Shown: positions 54,589 through 64,000 of the stretch, one piece after another
Layout of the letters: every line of letters starts with the position of its first letter
How positions within the stretch are numbered: the stretch's first letter is position 1
NCBI RefSeq assembly: GCF_000011365.1
Contig: NC_004463.1
Location: 558,001 to 622,000, forward strand
DNA length: 64,000 bases
From: Bradyrhizobium diazoefficiens USDA 110
GTDB lineage: Bacteria; Pseudomonadota; Alphaproteobacteria; Rhizobiales; Xanthobacteraceae
Direction: 5' to 3'
Notes under the pieces: generated by a model
What the model saw: the letters and a program-made list of their open reading frames with translations, nothing else
Told to the model about the DNA's origin: nothing
The model's database searches: none
Made by a program: the position numbers and the translations under genes

Positions 54589-55758
54589 TTACACCGCCGC
54601 GGTCGCGACCACCTGCGCCAGAAGCTGCTCGCGCCTCGCCTGCGAGCGCTGGCCCTTCATGGTCGCGGCGAAGCGCTCGAGAATGCCGTCCTCGAAGGCG
54701 GTGACGATGGTGTCGTGGACATAGCTCTTGCGGCAGATCGCCGGCGTGTTGGAGAGCTTGTCGGCCGCGGCACGGATCGCGTCCAGCACCTGCTTCTTGC
54801 GGCCGCGCTGGCTGGTCGCCGGCGTGATCCGCGACAGCGATTCCACCACGACGGCGGAGGCCATCAGGGTGCGAAAATCCTTCAGCGAAATCTTGATGCC
54901 GGCGATCTCGCGCAAAAACGCGTTCACCTGCGTGGTGTTGACCGCGCGCACGATGCCGTAGGCATCGCGATACTGGAACATGCGCTTGCCGGGAACGCCG
55001 CGCAGGATGCCGATGGCGCGCACCAGCTTGGCCGCGTCGCACTCCTTCCGCACCGCCTTGCCGCCCTTCGCCTTGAAGGTCAGCACGAAGCAATCGTCTT
55101 CCAGTGTCACGTTCGACTTCAGCAGTGTGGTCGCGCCGCGGGTTCCGTTGAGGCGGGCATAGGATTCGTTGCCGGGACGGATCGCGGTGCGCGCGATCAG
55201 CTCGATCACGGCCGAGAGCGCGAATTCGCGTGTCGGCTCGTCACCCGACAGGAACGCCGACACCTTGCGCCGGATCTTTGGCAGCGCGCCGACGAGCTTC
55301 TCCAGGCGATGCGCCTTGCGGTGCTCGCGGACCTTCTCCCAGTCGGCGTGATAGCGGTATTGCAGCCGGCCCGCGGCATCGCGTCCCACGGCCTGGAGAT
55401 GCGTGCTCGGATCGGCCGAGTAGCGCACCTCGCGATAGGCCGGCGGCACCGCCATGGCGTGCAGCCGGCGGATGGTGCGGGCGTCGCGGATATGCGCGCC
55501 GTTGGGACGGACGAAGGAATAGCCCTTGCCGCGCTTGATACGGCGGATGGTCAGCTCGTTCTGGTCGCCGAGCCGCAGGCCCAGCTCCCTGGCCAGCGCC
55601 TCGACCGTCGCCGCGGGCGCCGTGTCGAAGACCTTTTTCGGGCTGAGACGCCCCGAAACGGCCGGTTTCGGCCATTGTCCCAGGGCCTTGGCCAGCGCAA
55701 CAGCTGCAGGATCGGCTGAAGCGGGCCGCATCGTCCCGAGATTCTGCTGATCCATCAT
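54589..55758 (-). CDS. DNA topoisomerase IB (poxvirus-type)
   Basis: This 389-residue type IB topoisomerase relaxes supercoils by a 3'-phosphotyrosine intermediate. The family has an N-terminal region (GKGYSFVRPNGAHIRDARTIRRLHAMAVPPAYREVRYSADPSTHLQAVGRDAAGRLQYRYHADWEKVRE). The catalytic domain has RTAIRPGNESYARLNGTRGATTLL (Arg), KGGKAVRKE, FQYRDAYGIVRAVNTTQVNAFLRE and the nucleophile Tyr346 in ICRKSYVHD. The size fits bacterial TopIB of GC-rich soil bacteria. It is monocistronic. The 390-base region upstream is empty of genes. Confidence 0.94.
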   Translation of the reverse strand: MMDQQNLGTMRPASADPAAVALAKALGQWPKPAVSGRLSPKKVFDTAPAATVEALARELGLRLGDQNELTIRRIKRGKGYSFVRPNGAHIRDARTIRRLHAMAVPPAYREVRYSADPSTHLQAVGRDAAGRLQYRYHADWEKVREHRKAHRLEKLVGALPKIRRKVSAFLSGDEPTREFALSAVIELIARTAIRPGNESYARLNGTRGATTLLKSNVTLEDDCFVLTFKAKGGKAVRKECDAAKLVRAIGILRGVPGKRMFQYRDAYGIVRAVNTTQVNAFLREIAGIKISLKDFRTLMASAVVVESLSRITPATSQRGRKKQVLDAIRAAADKLSNTPAICRKSYVHDTIVTAFEDGILERFAATMKGQRSQARREQLLAQVVATAAV

Positions 55759-56148
55759 AGTGTTACGCCTTAGCCCTGCCTGTTACCGGTCAATGCCGCT
55801 GTTCTGATTTTTGTTCCTGGGGGTCTCTTTGGACCCGGGTTGGCCATTTAGGGTGTTCCGAACCGTATTGCGAGTCCCGAATCAGTGAGAGACGGTTCCC
55901 AAATACCTCCGAACGGCGCATGGGGCTCTGCGCAGGCCTGTTCCGGGGATCTGGGTAAAGAGCCGAAAGGCGCCGCCCGGCCTGTTTCAGATTTGCGACA
56001 GCCGGCCCGCGCACCTTGATCCTCCGCATGGCAGGCCGCTCGCCGAAGGTCCAGCTTGTGCACCTTGTCGGGTCCGGTTAGCCCGACGCATAATCAGCCC
56101 AATGATTGATGTCGGCATTGCCTGAGCTTGCCGCATGTGGAGGGAAAT
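55759..56148. other. 390-base gene-free region between topIB and acs
   Basis: No plausible protein gene. There are inverted repeats such as GAACCGT (near 55859) and ACGGTTC (near 55892) enclosing ~26 bases, GTCGGG...CCCGAC near 56067-56091, and a GGGGGTCTC/GGACCC hairpin. It is the shared upstream region of two divergent genes and could contain a regulatory RNA; no assignment is possible by eye. Confidence 0.4.
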
Positions 56149-58095
<1,947 letters not shown>

Positions 58096-58527
58096 GCCAA
58101 GGTCTCGTGCCCGGGACGCAGCGCAGCGCGCACTTCAGCGGTGCGCTGCAGAGCCGGGGCCCGACTGTCCACACGCAAAGAACTGGGTCCCGGCTCTGCG
58201 CCTCGTCACTTCGTGCCGCGCCTTGTCCGGGACACGCGACCAAACCTCGCTCCGCACTCTGTCGCCCCCCGAAACAACAGCGGTTCACACCCTCACGCTC
58301 TTGTCAGGGCGCTTGCCGGCATGGCCGTATCTTTCCCGCCGAGTGTTGTTTTCCGGTCATTTACTTTATTTCGAACATTTCCTTTGTTCCCCCTGCTGGC
58401 TGGCCCTCGGCGGCCGCGCGTAGAAACCATCCGGTTAACAGGCGCGGTTAAGAATGTCCGGGCAAGGCAGCGATTGCCGGGTTCTGCGTAGATTTGGACG
58501 ACCCGTACGGGGCAAGGGGAAGCATTG
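58096..58527. other. 432-base region with palindromic repeat and AT-rich promoter area
   Basis: Bases 58107-58235 form a GTGCCCGGGACGC...GTCCGGGACAC repeat related to 31372-31488. Bases ~58330-58450 are AT-richer and probably carry the promoter of the L,D-transpeptidase gene (TTGTTTTCCGGTCATTTACT area). No gene is visible. Confidence 0.55.
58107..58235. repeat. Palindromic repeat after acs (GTGCCCGGGACGC type)
   Basis: A ~129-base imperfect palindrome with GTGCCCGGGACGCAGCG and CGCGCCTTGTCCGGGACAC ends and inner arms GAGCCGGGGCCC and GGGTCCCGGCTC. Similar to the repeat after ppa (31372). Confidence 0.65.
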
Positions 58528-59043
58528 ATGGCGATGAGGATTGCTGTGGCGCTGGCCGCCACCATCGGGGCAGGGATATTGATGTCAACGGCGGCGGAGG
58601 CGCGGCCGGAAATGGTGGGGACGCACCTGGCCGACTATTCGCCGGGCACTATCGTGGTCAAGACCAACGAGCGGCGGCTCTATCTCATTCTCGATGACGG
58701 CCACGCCGTGCGCTACCCGGTCGGCGTCGGCAAGTCCGGCAAGCAGTGGGCCGGCACGACCCGTATCGACGGCAAATACCGCAATCCGGCCTGGTCGCCG
58801 CCCGCCGAGGTGAAGCGCGACAAGCCGCAGCTTCCCGACGTCATTCCCGGCGGCTCGCCGCGCAACCCGATGGGCGTTGCGGCAATGACGCTCGCCGGCG
58901 GCGAATATGCGATCCACGGCACCAACGTGCCGGGCTCGGTCGGCGGCTTCGTCTCCTATGGCTGCATCCGCATGCTCAACGACGACATCACCGATCTCTA
59001 CAGCCGCGTCTCTGTCGGCACGACGGTGGTCGTGACACGCTGA
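58528..59043 (+). CDS. L,D-transpeptidase (YkuD family)
   Basis: The start is at MAMRIAVALAATIGAG (171 residues), with AAGGGGA upstream. A signal peptide (1-25) precedes the YkuD domain: IVVKTNERRLYLILDDGHAVRYPVGVGKSGKQWAGTTRI, HGTNVPGSVGGFVSYGCIRM. The catalytic Cys146 lies in SYGCIRM, where the usual SHGC histidine is Tyr, a known family variant. It makes 3-3 peptidoglycan crosslinks or attaches proteins to the wall. It ends at a clear terminator. Confidence 0.92.
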   Translation: MAMRIAVALAATIGAGILMSTAAEARPEMVGTHLADYSPGTIVVKTNERRLYLILDDGHAVRYPVGVGKSGKQWAGTTRIDGKYRNPAWSPPAEVKRDKPQLPDVIPGGSPRNPMGVAAMTLAGGEYAIHGTNVPGSVGGFVSYGCIRMLNDDITDLYSRVSVGTTVVVTR

Positions 59044-59069
59044 TCACCGGGATCGGAGAGAATTGAAAG

Positions 59070-59095
59070 AGCCGAGTCCTCGACGCGGCTTTTTT
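59070..59095 (+). terminator. Intrinsic terminator after the L,D-transpeptidase gene
   Basis: AGCCG-AGTCCTCGACG-CGGCT hairpin (59070-59090) followed by six Ts. The stem begins 27 bases after the stop codon. Confidence 0.85.
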
Positions 59096-59096
59096 G

Positions 59097-59684
59097 TTAC
59101 CAGAAGCGCCACCCCCGCGCGCACCAGCCGTCGCGATGGCCGCCATTGTAGCTGCGCGCATAACCACCCGCGAGCAGCACGGCCGAGACGTTGGCCGCGC
59201 GTTTGGTCGCGACATCGGCAAGAACACGCCCGTATTTGTCGGGGCCGAGATTGGTGATCGTGACGCCGCCCTGGCCGAGCAGGTTGCGCAGCGCGTCGGT
59301 GGCGGCTTCAGCCTTGTCCAGTTCCTCCTGGCAGGACGCTTTCATCTCCGGCGCATCGATGCCGCGCAGGCGCACGCGCACGACGAGATCGCGGCCGCCC
59401 TGCTGATGCACGCGCGCGAGAAAAGTGTCGCCGTCGATGGTGCGGATGACGTCGACGGGCTGACGGCTAGCGGAATTGCCGGATTGCTGGAGGATGATCT
59501 CGGTATCTTGCGACCGACCGTCGGCTCCATGCGGAACGGGCACTCCGTGCCGGAAGGTGAGCACGATCGCCGCCGCGACGCCGACCACGAACATCCACGG
59601 CAACAGGCCCGCGAAGCGGCGGCCGAACGGCGAACCGCCGAACTGCGGCCGATAGGCATTGGGGCGATCGTGGAAGCGCATCAA
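59097..59684 (-). CDS. Membrane-anchored thermonuclease-family (SNase-like) protein
   Basis: This 195-residue protein has an N-terminal membrane segment (about 27-46, GLLPWMFVVGVAAAIVLTF). A Staphylococcal-nuclease-like domain has VIRTIDGDTFLARV, VRVRLRGIDAPEMKASCQEELDKAEAATDALRNLL and LGPDKYGRVLADV, which preserve the R, D, E and R active-site residues. It probably cleaves nucleic acid outside the cytoplasm. It is convergent with the L,D-transpeptidase gene and divergent from the chemoreceptor. Confidence 0.9.
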   Translation of the reverse strand: MMRFHDRPNAYRPQFGGSPFGRRFAGLLPWMFVVGVAAAIVLTFRHGVPVPHGADGRSQDTEIILQQSGNSASRQPVDVIRTIDGDTFLARVHQQGGRDLVVRVRLRGIDAPEMKASCQEELDKAEAATDALRNLLGQGGVTITNLGPDKYGRVLADVATKRAANVSAVLLAGGYARSYNGGHRDGWCARGWRFW

Positions 59685-59914
59685 CTCACGCTAGGACTGA
59701 GTCGGGGAAACCGGCAAGGCACGATCGGCACCCGGGCTGATCGGTGATCGCCTGATCGCCCCGATCGTTGCCCGACGAAGAATCGTACCTATGCGCGGCG
59801 CGCTGTTCCAAACGCTCTCCGTTCGATACCTCCTGTAGTTGTACGGAATTTAAGATTCACGCGTTGTTTAGTAATAGGGCGGAGTACTCGGTTTGCGTGT
59901 GGGGAGCGGTAAGC

Positions 59915-61945
59915 ATGGCATCGTTCAAGGTTCGCATCGGTACAAAACTGGGATTGACCGCGAGTGCGGGTGTCCTTCTCGTCGGCGGCATGCTCGCCAA
60001 CCAGCTCATTCGCAACGAGCAGATCGCGGACCTGAGCCGGCTGGTGGTCATCAACACCGCGAACAAGGCCAACGCCCAGGGCGCCGAACTCGCAGTGACC
60101 CGGGCACGCCTCGCCATAGCGGAAATCGGATCCGCATCCTCCGCCGACGGTCTCGCCAAACATCTCGAAACATTGCGTGGCTCCATCGCCGGTGCCACGA
60201 CCGAAATAGACGCCGCATTGGAACGGTCCAAGCGTGCCGAAGCCAAAGAGCTTTGTCGCGAGGTGAAGATCCTGCTCGACGCCTCTCTGAAGGCCGGCAA
60301 CGATCTCGGCGAGGCTCGTGGCACCGCCGTCGCCGAATTCGCCGCGGCAAGCCAGATCGAGGAGGCCTGGAACAAGGCCCTCGAGACCCTGTTGGCGTCG
60401 TCCGCAATCGCCGCATCGCAGAACCGGCTCAACATCGAGGTCGCATTGCGCGAAGCCGACGCCTTGTTCAAGGCGGTCAGCGCGGCCGACTGGCATTTCA
60501 CGGCGACCGGCGACGCCGTGCAGAAGGACCGCATCGCCGAACGCGCCGACGCCATGATCCGCGCTCTGAAACAGGTCCGTCAGTCCGCCGACGACAAGAA
60601 GATCGCCGACGGTGTCGACGCGCTCGCCGCGCTCGCCGGACGCTACAAGGCGGTAACCGGCGTAGCCATCAAGGCGGAGGAAGCCAAGAGGAGCATTTTC
60701 GACGAGCGGGTGCTTCCGGCCGCCAAGGAAATCACAACGCGCGTCGACAAGCTGGTCGCCGCCAACAACGAATATATGGCTCTGCGGCAGAGCCAGCTCG
60801 TGACCGCGCTGGAGCAGGCGACCCAGGTCAGCCTGGCCGTCGGCGTCCTCGTGATCCTGGTCCTGGCCGGCTCCGCCCTGTTTTCCGTGCTGAGCATCGC
60901 CCGGCCGATCCGTCGCATCGGCGACGTGCTGCTGCAACTCGCCGGCGGCAACAAGGCCGTCGAGATTCCCTACACCGCCCGCGGTGACGAAGTCGGCGAC
61001 AACGCTCGCGCGGCCCGCACGTTCAGGGACAACCTGATCCGCATCGAGCAGATGGAGGCCGACCAGAAGGATCAGGAGGCCGCAGCCGCCGCGCAGCGCA
61101 AGCAGGAGATGATCCGGCTGGCGGGCGCGTTCGAGGATGCGGTCGGCGGCATCATCAATTCGGTTTCGGTCGCCTCGCAGCAGCTCGAATCCGCCGCCGG
61201 CACGCTGTCGGGGACAGCGGAAGAGACCGAGCAGCTTTCCGGAATGGTGGCCGCGGCCTCCGAAGAAGCCTCTGCCAATGTCGGAGCCGTGGCGTCCGCC
61301 GCCGAGGAGATGAGCGCATCGGTCGTCGAGATCGGCCGGCAGGTCCATGATTCCAGCCGCATCGCCGGCGAAGCGGTGAAGCAGGCCGAGCGTACCGACG
61401 TCCGGATCAACGAATTGCTCAAGGCCGCGGGCCGGATCGGCGACGTCGTCAAATTGATCACCGCAATCGCGGAGCAGACCAACCTGCTGGCCTTGAACGC
61501 CACCATCGAAGCGGCGCGCGCCGGCGAGTCGGGCCGCGGATTTGCCGTGGTGGCGAGCGAGGTCAAGGCGCTCGCAGCCCAGACCGCGCGGGCAACCGAC
61601 GAGATCGGCGCACAGATCGCCGACATGCAGACGGCGACGGAAGACTCCGTCGGTGCCATCAAGGAGATCGGCACGACCATCTCCAGGATTTCGGACATCT
61701 CGACCACCATTGCCGCCACCATCGAGGAGCAGGGGGCTGCGACGGCCGAGATCGCACGCAATGTCAGCGAAGCGGCCAAGGGAACGGTCGAAGTCGCCGA
61801 CAAGATCGCCCAGGTCAGTCATGGCGCCGGCGCCACCGGTTCGGCGTCGACGCAGGTGCTGGCTTCCGCGCGCTCACTCTCGACCGAGAGTGGCCGCCTC
61901 AAGCACGAGGTCGCGAAATTCCTCGATACGGTGCGGGCCGCCTGA
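59915..61945 (+). CDS. Methyl-accepting chemotaxis protein
   Basis: The start is at [19 protein letters not shown] (676 residues). TM1 (about 11-31) and TM2 (about 307-331, [22 protein letters not shown]) frame a ~275-residue periplasmic helical sensor with repeated Ala/Glu/Lys stretches. A HAMP domain (about 331-390; [38 protein letters not shown]) leads to the MCP signalling domain (about 400-676) with [32 protein letters not shown]. The C-terminus lacks an NWETF tether. The ligand is unknown. The gap to the FAD-protein gene (141 bases) holds a GC-rich hairpin. Confidence 0.94.
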   Translation: MASFKVRIGTKLGLTASAGVLLVGGMLANQLIRNEQIADLSRLVVINTANKANAQGAELAVTRARLAIAEIGSASSADGLAKHLETLRGSIAGATTEIDAALERSKRAEAKELCREVKILLDASLKAGNDLGEARGTAVAEFAAASQIEEAWNKALETLLASSAIAASQNRLNIEVALREADALFKAVSAADWHFTATGDAVQKDRIAERADAMIRALKQVRQSADDKKIADGVDALAALAGRYKAVTGVAIKAEEAKRSIFDERVLPAAKEITTRVDKLVAANNEYMALRQSQLVTALEQATQVSLAVGVLVILVLAGSALFSVLSIARPIRRIGDVLLQLAGGNKAVEIPYTARGDEVGDNARAARTFRDNLIRIEQMEADQKDQEAAAAAQRKQEMIRLAGAFEDAVGGIINSVSVASQQLESAAGTLSGTAEETEQLSGMVAAASEEASANVGAVASAAEEMSASVVEIGRQVHDSSRIAGEAVKQAERTDVRINELLKAAGRIGDVVKLITAIAEQTNLLALNATIEAARAGESGRGFAVVASEVKALAAQTARATDEIGAQIADMQTATEDSVGAIKEIGTTISRISDISTTIAATIEEQGAATAEIARNVSEAAKGTVEVADKIAQVSHGAGATGSASTQVLASARSLSTESGRLKHEVAKFLDTVRAA

Positions 61946-61960
61946 GGACCCGCACCTCCT

Positions 61961-61983
61961 GCGGCCGGCCCGAGGCCGGTCGC
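61961..61983. terminator. GC-rich hairpin after the chemoreceptor gene
   Basis: GCGGCCGGCC-CGA-GGCCGGTCGC, a 10-bp stem with a three-base loop, 15 bases after the stop. It has no T-run, so it is only a possible transcript end. Confidence 0.45.
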
Positions 61984-62086
61984 AAGCCATCATTCTCATG
62001 TGACGAACAATCAACGGCTTTGGGAGACCCCCACGCCGAGCCCCCGCTCGCGCCTGGGTCAAACATATAGACTGGGGGATTGAGCG

Positions 62087-63517
62087 ATGATCATCAGCAT
62101 TGTCGGCGGTGGCGCAACCGGCATCACGATCTTGCGTCATCTGGCGGAGCTCGTGGCATCAGGGCGAGACAACGGCGCGATCAGCGGAATTCAGCTCTTC
62201 GACAAGTCCGGTTTCGATGGCGGCGTTGCCTATCGCACGCAGAGCGACCGCCATCTGCTCAACATGAAGGCGTCGACGATGTCGATCCGTCCGGGCGACG
62301 CGGACGAGTTTCTGCGCTGGCTTCGGGCCCGCGGCCTCTCCTGCCACGGCAACAGGCACCTGCCGCGGATGGTCTATCGGGACTACCTCGACGCCGTGCG
62401 ACTGGCCGCGATCGCGCAATGCCGCGGCGCCGGCGTGCCCGTTCATGTCGAGCATGCCGAAATTGTCCGCATGCGGTTCTCGCCGGATCGCGATGTCCTG
62501 CTGACGACCGACCTCAACATCACGCATATCTCGTCCGTGCTGATCCTCTGCACCGGTCACAACGCGCCCGACGACCATTACGGCCTCGCCGCAATCCCGA
62601 ACTACATCCGCGACCCCTACGCCCAATTCGCCTTCGCCGATCGCGACGGCGTCGAGGTCGGCATCCTCGGAAGCGGACTCAGCGCGGTCGACACCGCGGC
62701 GGCGCTGGCCAAAACCCACCAGTCCGTCAGGATGACCTGCTTCTCCAGAAGCGGCCTGTTTCCGACGGTGCAGCCGGTGACGCTTCCCGCCACCGCAGAT
62801 GACTTCCGCGACGCCCTGCATCGCTATGTGGCCAGCCGCGAGCGAATCGAAGCGGACGCCTTTGCCGCCCGCCTTTCCGGACTGCTGCTGGAGACCACCG
62901 GAATTCGCTGCGATCTGTCTTGCCGCAACGTCGGCGGCGATGCGCTGGCCGATCTCGAGCACAACATCGGGCGCGCCGAGTCCGGCGAGCCCAGCGTCTA
63001 CTCCTATCTCGTCAGTGTCATCGACGTGATGTGCGATGCCTGGAGCCGGATGCGCGATGTCGAGAAGATGCGCTTCATGGACGTCTACAATTCCGGCTGG
63101 CTCCGCAATCGTTCGGCGATGCCGCTGGAGAACGCAATCCGTATCCGCGACCTGATGCGCTCGGGCAGGCTCTCGGCCCGCGCCCGGCTGCGCAACGTGA
63201 CCGGCATCGGCGGCCGATTTCGCGCGATCCTCGGCGACGGCGATCGTCACGACGTCGATTACGTCATCGACGCGACAGGACCGTCCTACCGGCTGGACTC
63301 GAGCCCGCTCTATCAGGACATGCAGCGACAGGGGCTCATCGCGTTTGACGCACTCGGCGGGATTCGCTGCGGCTACGACGACAGCCGTGTCCACGACCGC
63401 CACGGCACAGCTCATCCGAACGTGTACGCGGTCGGTGGCCCGACCAAGGGCACGCACTTCTACGCCGCCGCGGTCGATATCAACCTGCGCCGCGCCCAGG
63501 AGCACCATTATCTCTAG
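62087..63517 (+). CDS. FAD/NAD(P)-binding protein (PF13454/COG4529-type)
   Basis: The 476-residue protein starts IISIVGGGATGITILRHLAEL (FAD loop GGGATG). A second dinucleotide motif follows at VGILGSGLSAVDTAAALAKTHQSVRMTCFSRSG. The order (N-terminal FAD, middle NAD(P), C-terminal lobe with DYVIDATGPSYRLDSSPL and YAVGGPTKGTHFYAAAVDIN) matches the FAD_NAD(P)-binding family, often annotated as hydroxyacylglutathione-hydrolase-like or oxidoreductases of unknown substrate. It may share transcription with the chemoreceptor, but a hairpin lies between them. Role unknown. Confidence 0.87.
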   Translation: MIISIVGGGATGITILRHLAELVASGRDNGAISGIQLFDKSGFDGGVAYRTQSDRHLLNMKASTMSIRPGDADEFLRWLRARGLSCHGNRHLPRMVYRDYLDAVRLAAIAQCRGAGVPVHVEHAEIVRMRFSPDRDVLLTTDLNITHISSVLILCTGHNAPDDHYGLAAIPNYIRDPYAQFAFADRDGVEVGILGSGLSAVDTAAALAKTHQSVRMTCFSRSGLFPTVQPVTLPATADDFRDALHRYVASRERIEADAFAARLSGLLLETTGIRCDLSCRNVGGDALADLEHNIGRAESGEPSVYSYLVSVIDVMCDAWSRMRDVEKMRFMDVYNSGWLRNRSAMPLENAIRIRDLMRSGRLSARARLRNVTGIGGRFRAILGDGDRHDVDYVIDATGPSYRLDSSPLYQDMQRQGLIAFDALGGIRCGYDDSRVHDRHGTAHPNVYAVGGPTKGTHFYAAAVDINLRRAQEHHYL

Positions 63518-63565
63518 CGGCCGGGACGAGCCTTGCCCGCATCATCGGCCGATCCGGCTGACGGC

Positions 63566-63775
63566 TCAGAAATCGGAAGCGATGCCCTTGCGCTCCCAAT
63601 CGCCGTAGCGGGTCGGCTCGGGTCCCTTCGGCCCCTGCAACTCCTTCGGCGTCGCCTTGGCGTCGTCCTCGGCCTGGATCGCCGCAGCCTGTCGGCGCGC
63701 CTCGGCCTCGGCCAGCGCGCGCTGGGCTGCCGGCGACAGCGGCTTGCGATCGGAAACGGGTGGCTGGTCACTCAT
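63566..63775 (-). CDS. DUF1674/SdhAF4-like small protein
   Basis: The 69-residue protein ends with the family signature GPKGPEPTRYGDWERKGIASDF. The N-terminus is charged and Ala-rich (LSPAAQRALAEAEARRQAAAIQAEDD). In eukaryotes and alphaproteobacteria this family (SDHAF4/SdhE-unrelated) helps assemble succinate dehydrogenase. No sdh genes are in the window. The C-terminal match is diagnostic. It faces the FAD-protein gene. Confidence 0.93.
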   Translation of the reverse strand: MSDQPPVSDRKPLSPAAQRALAEAEARRQAAAIQAEDDAKATPKELQGPKGPEPTRYGDWERKGIASDF

Positions 63776-64000
63776 CGCCAGGTCTTCTAGCGCAGGACGA
63801 GCCGCAATGCGACGTCCAATAACGCATTCCTGAAATCGGGCCCAAAGGGCTGAAAAAGCCGGAAGCGATTCTTACATTTGGCATATTCGCGTGCCAGAGA
63901 TCGCTTTCTCAAGGCATGCGCCCATATCGGCGGAACTGCCGCTCGCTCAGAACCTTGCTTCCGCATGCCATCTCAACGTTTCGCCCCACCATCCGAAGTG
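63776..64000. other. Terminal 225 bases, no gene seen
   Basis: No convincing reading frame starts here. The stretch includes a TTCTTACATTTGGCATATTCG segment that might be a promoter for a gene beyond the window. Nothing further can be said from this end. Confidence 0.4.

Overview
The window is high-GC alphaproteobacterial chromosome, most like Bradyrhizobium or a close relative (Nitrobacteraceae). Supporting signs are an IalB-family protein, a DUF1674/SdhAF4 protein, a HemD-mitofilin-HemY gene order, a general-stress (EcfG-type) promoter, many proline/alanine-rich secreted proteins, and abundant palindromic intergenic repeats. No phage, insertion sequence, CRISPR array or rRNA operon is visible. 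I count 62 supported protein genes (the first cut by the window edge) and two tRNA genes, so most of the window is core or conserved-accessory chromosome.

Layout. 1-3.8 kb: partial FkbM-type methyltransferase, VOC protein, small Pro-rich protein behind an EcfG promoter, large Pro-rich OmpA-domain protein with a strong terminator. 4-11.2 kb: argG, PAP2 phosphatase, rlmN, IalB protein, DECR-like SDR, quinone oxidoreductase. 11.7-18.3 kb: two orphan TAXI-type binding proteins, DUF1232 protein, pterin dehydratase, PhoD phosphatase, response regulator. 18.5-22.3 kb: Crp/Fnr regulator, then an operon of an Lgt-like membrane protein, a multi-cluster radical SAM enzyme and two small Pro-rich membrane proteins. 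This operon is the best candidate for an undescribed system. 22.3-26.7 kb: typA with an unusual leader hairpin, amine oxidase, AT-richer HNH endonuclease. 26.8-33.3 kb: hydrolase/DUF2269/SDR-DoxX/DCC operon, GNAT, ppa, folD operon, tRNA-Ala(CGC). 33.4-43.1 kb: enoyl-CoA hydratase, amidotransferase, SDR, TerB-like protein, adenylate cyclase, P450 with a Tat-exported hydrolase, MFS exporter with an extra C-terminal domain. 43.2-46 kb: two secreted four-cysteine proteins, polysaccharide deacetylase, small secreted protein, tRNA-Thr(CGT), with CRP-like palindromes between them. 46.1-52.9 kb: hemY, mitofilin-like gene, hemD, divergent tsaD, gpsA, EVE protein. 52.9-63.8 kb: second cyclase, AHSA1 protein, topoisomerase IB, acs, L,D-transpeptidase, thermonuclease-like protein, chemoreceptor, FAD/NAD(P) protein, DUF1674 protein. 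The last 220 bases show no gene.

How parts may work together (inference): two class III cyclase genes, a Crp/Fnr regulator and several TGTGA-N6-TCACA-like palindromes suggest cAMP-type control of a small set of envelope and secreted proteins. The Lgt-like and radical SAM genes are translationally coupled and probably act on one membrane-associated, possibly lipid, substrate.
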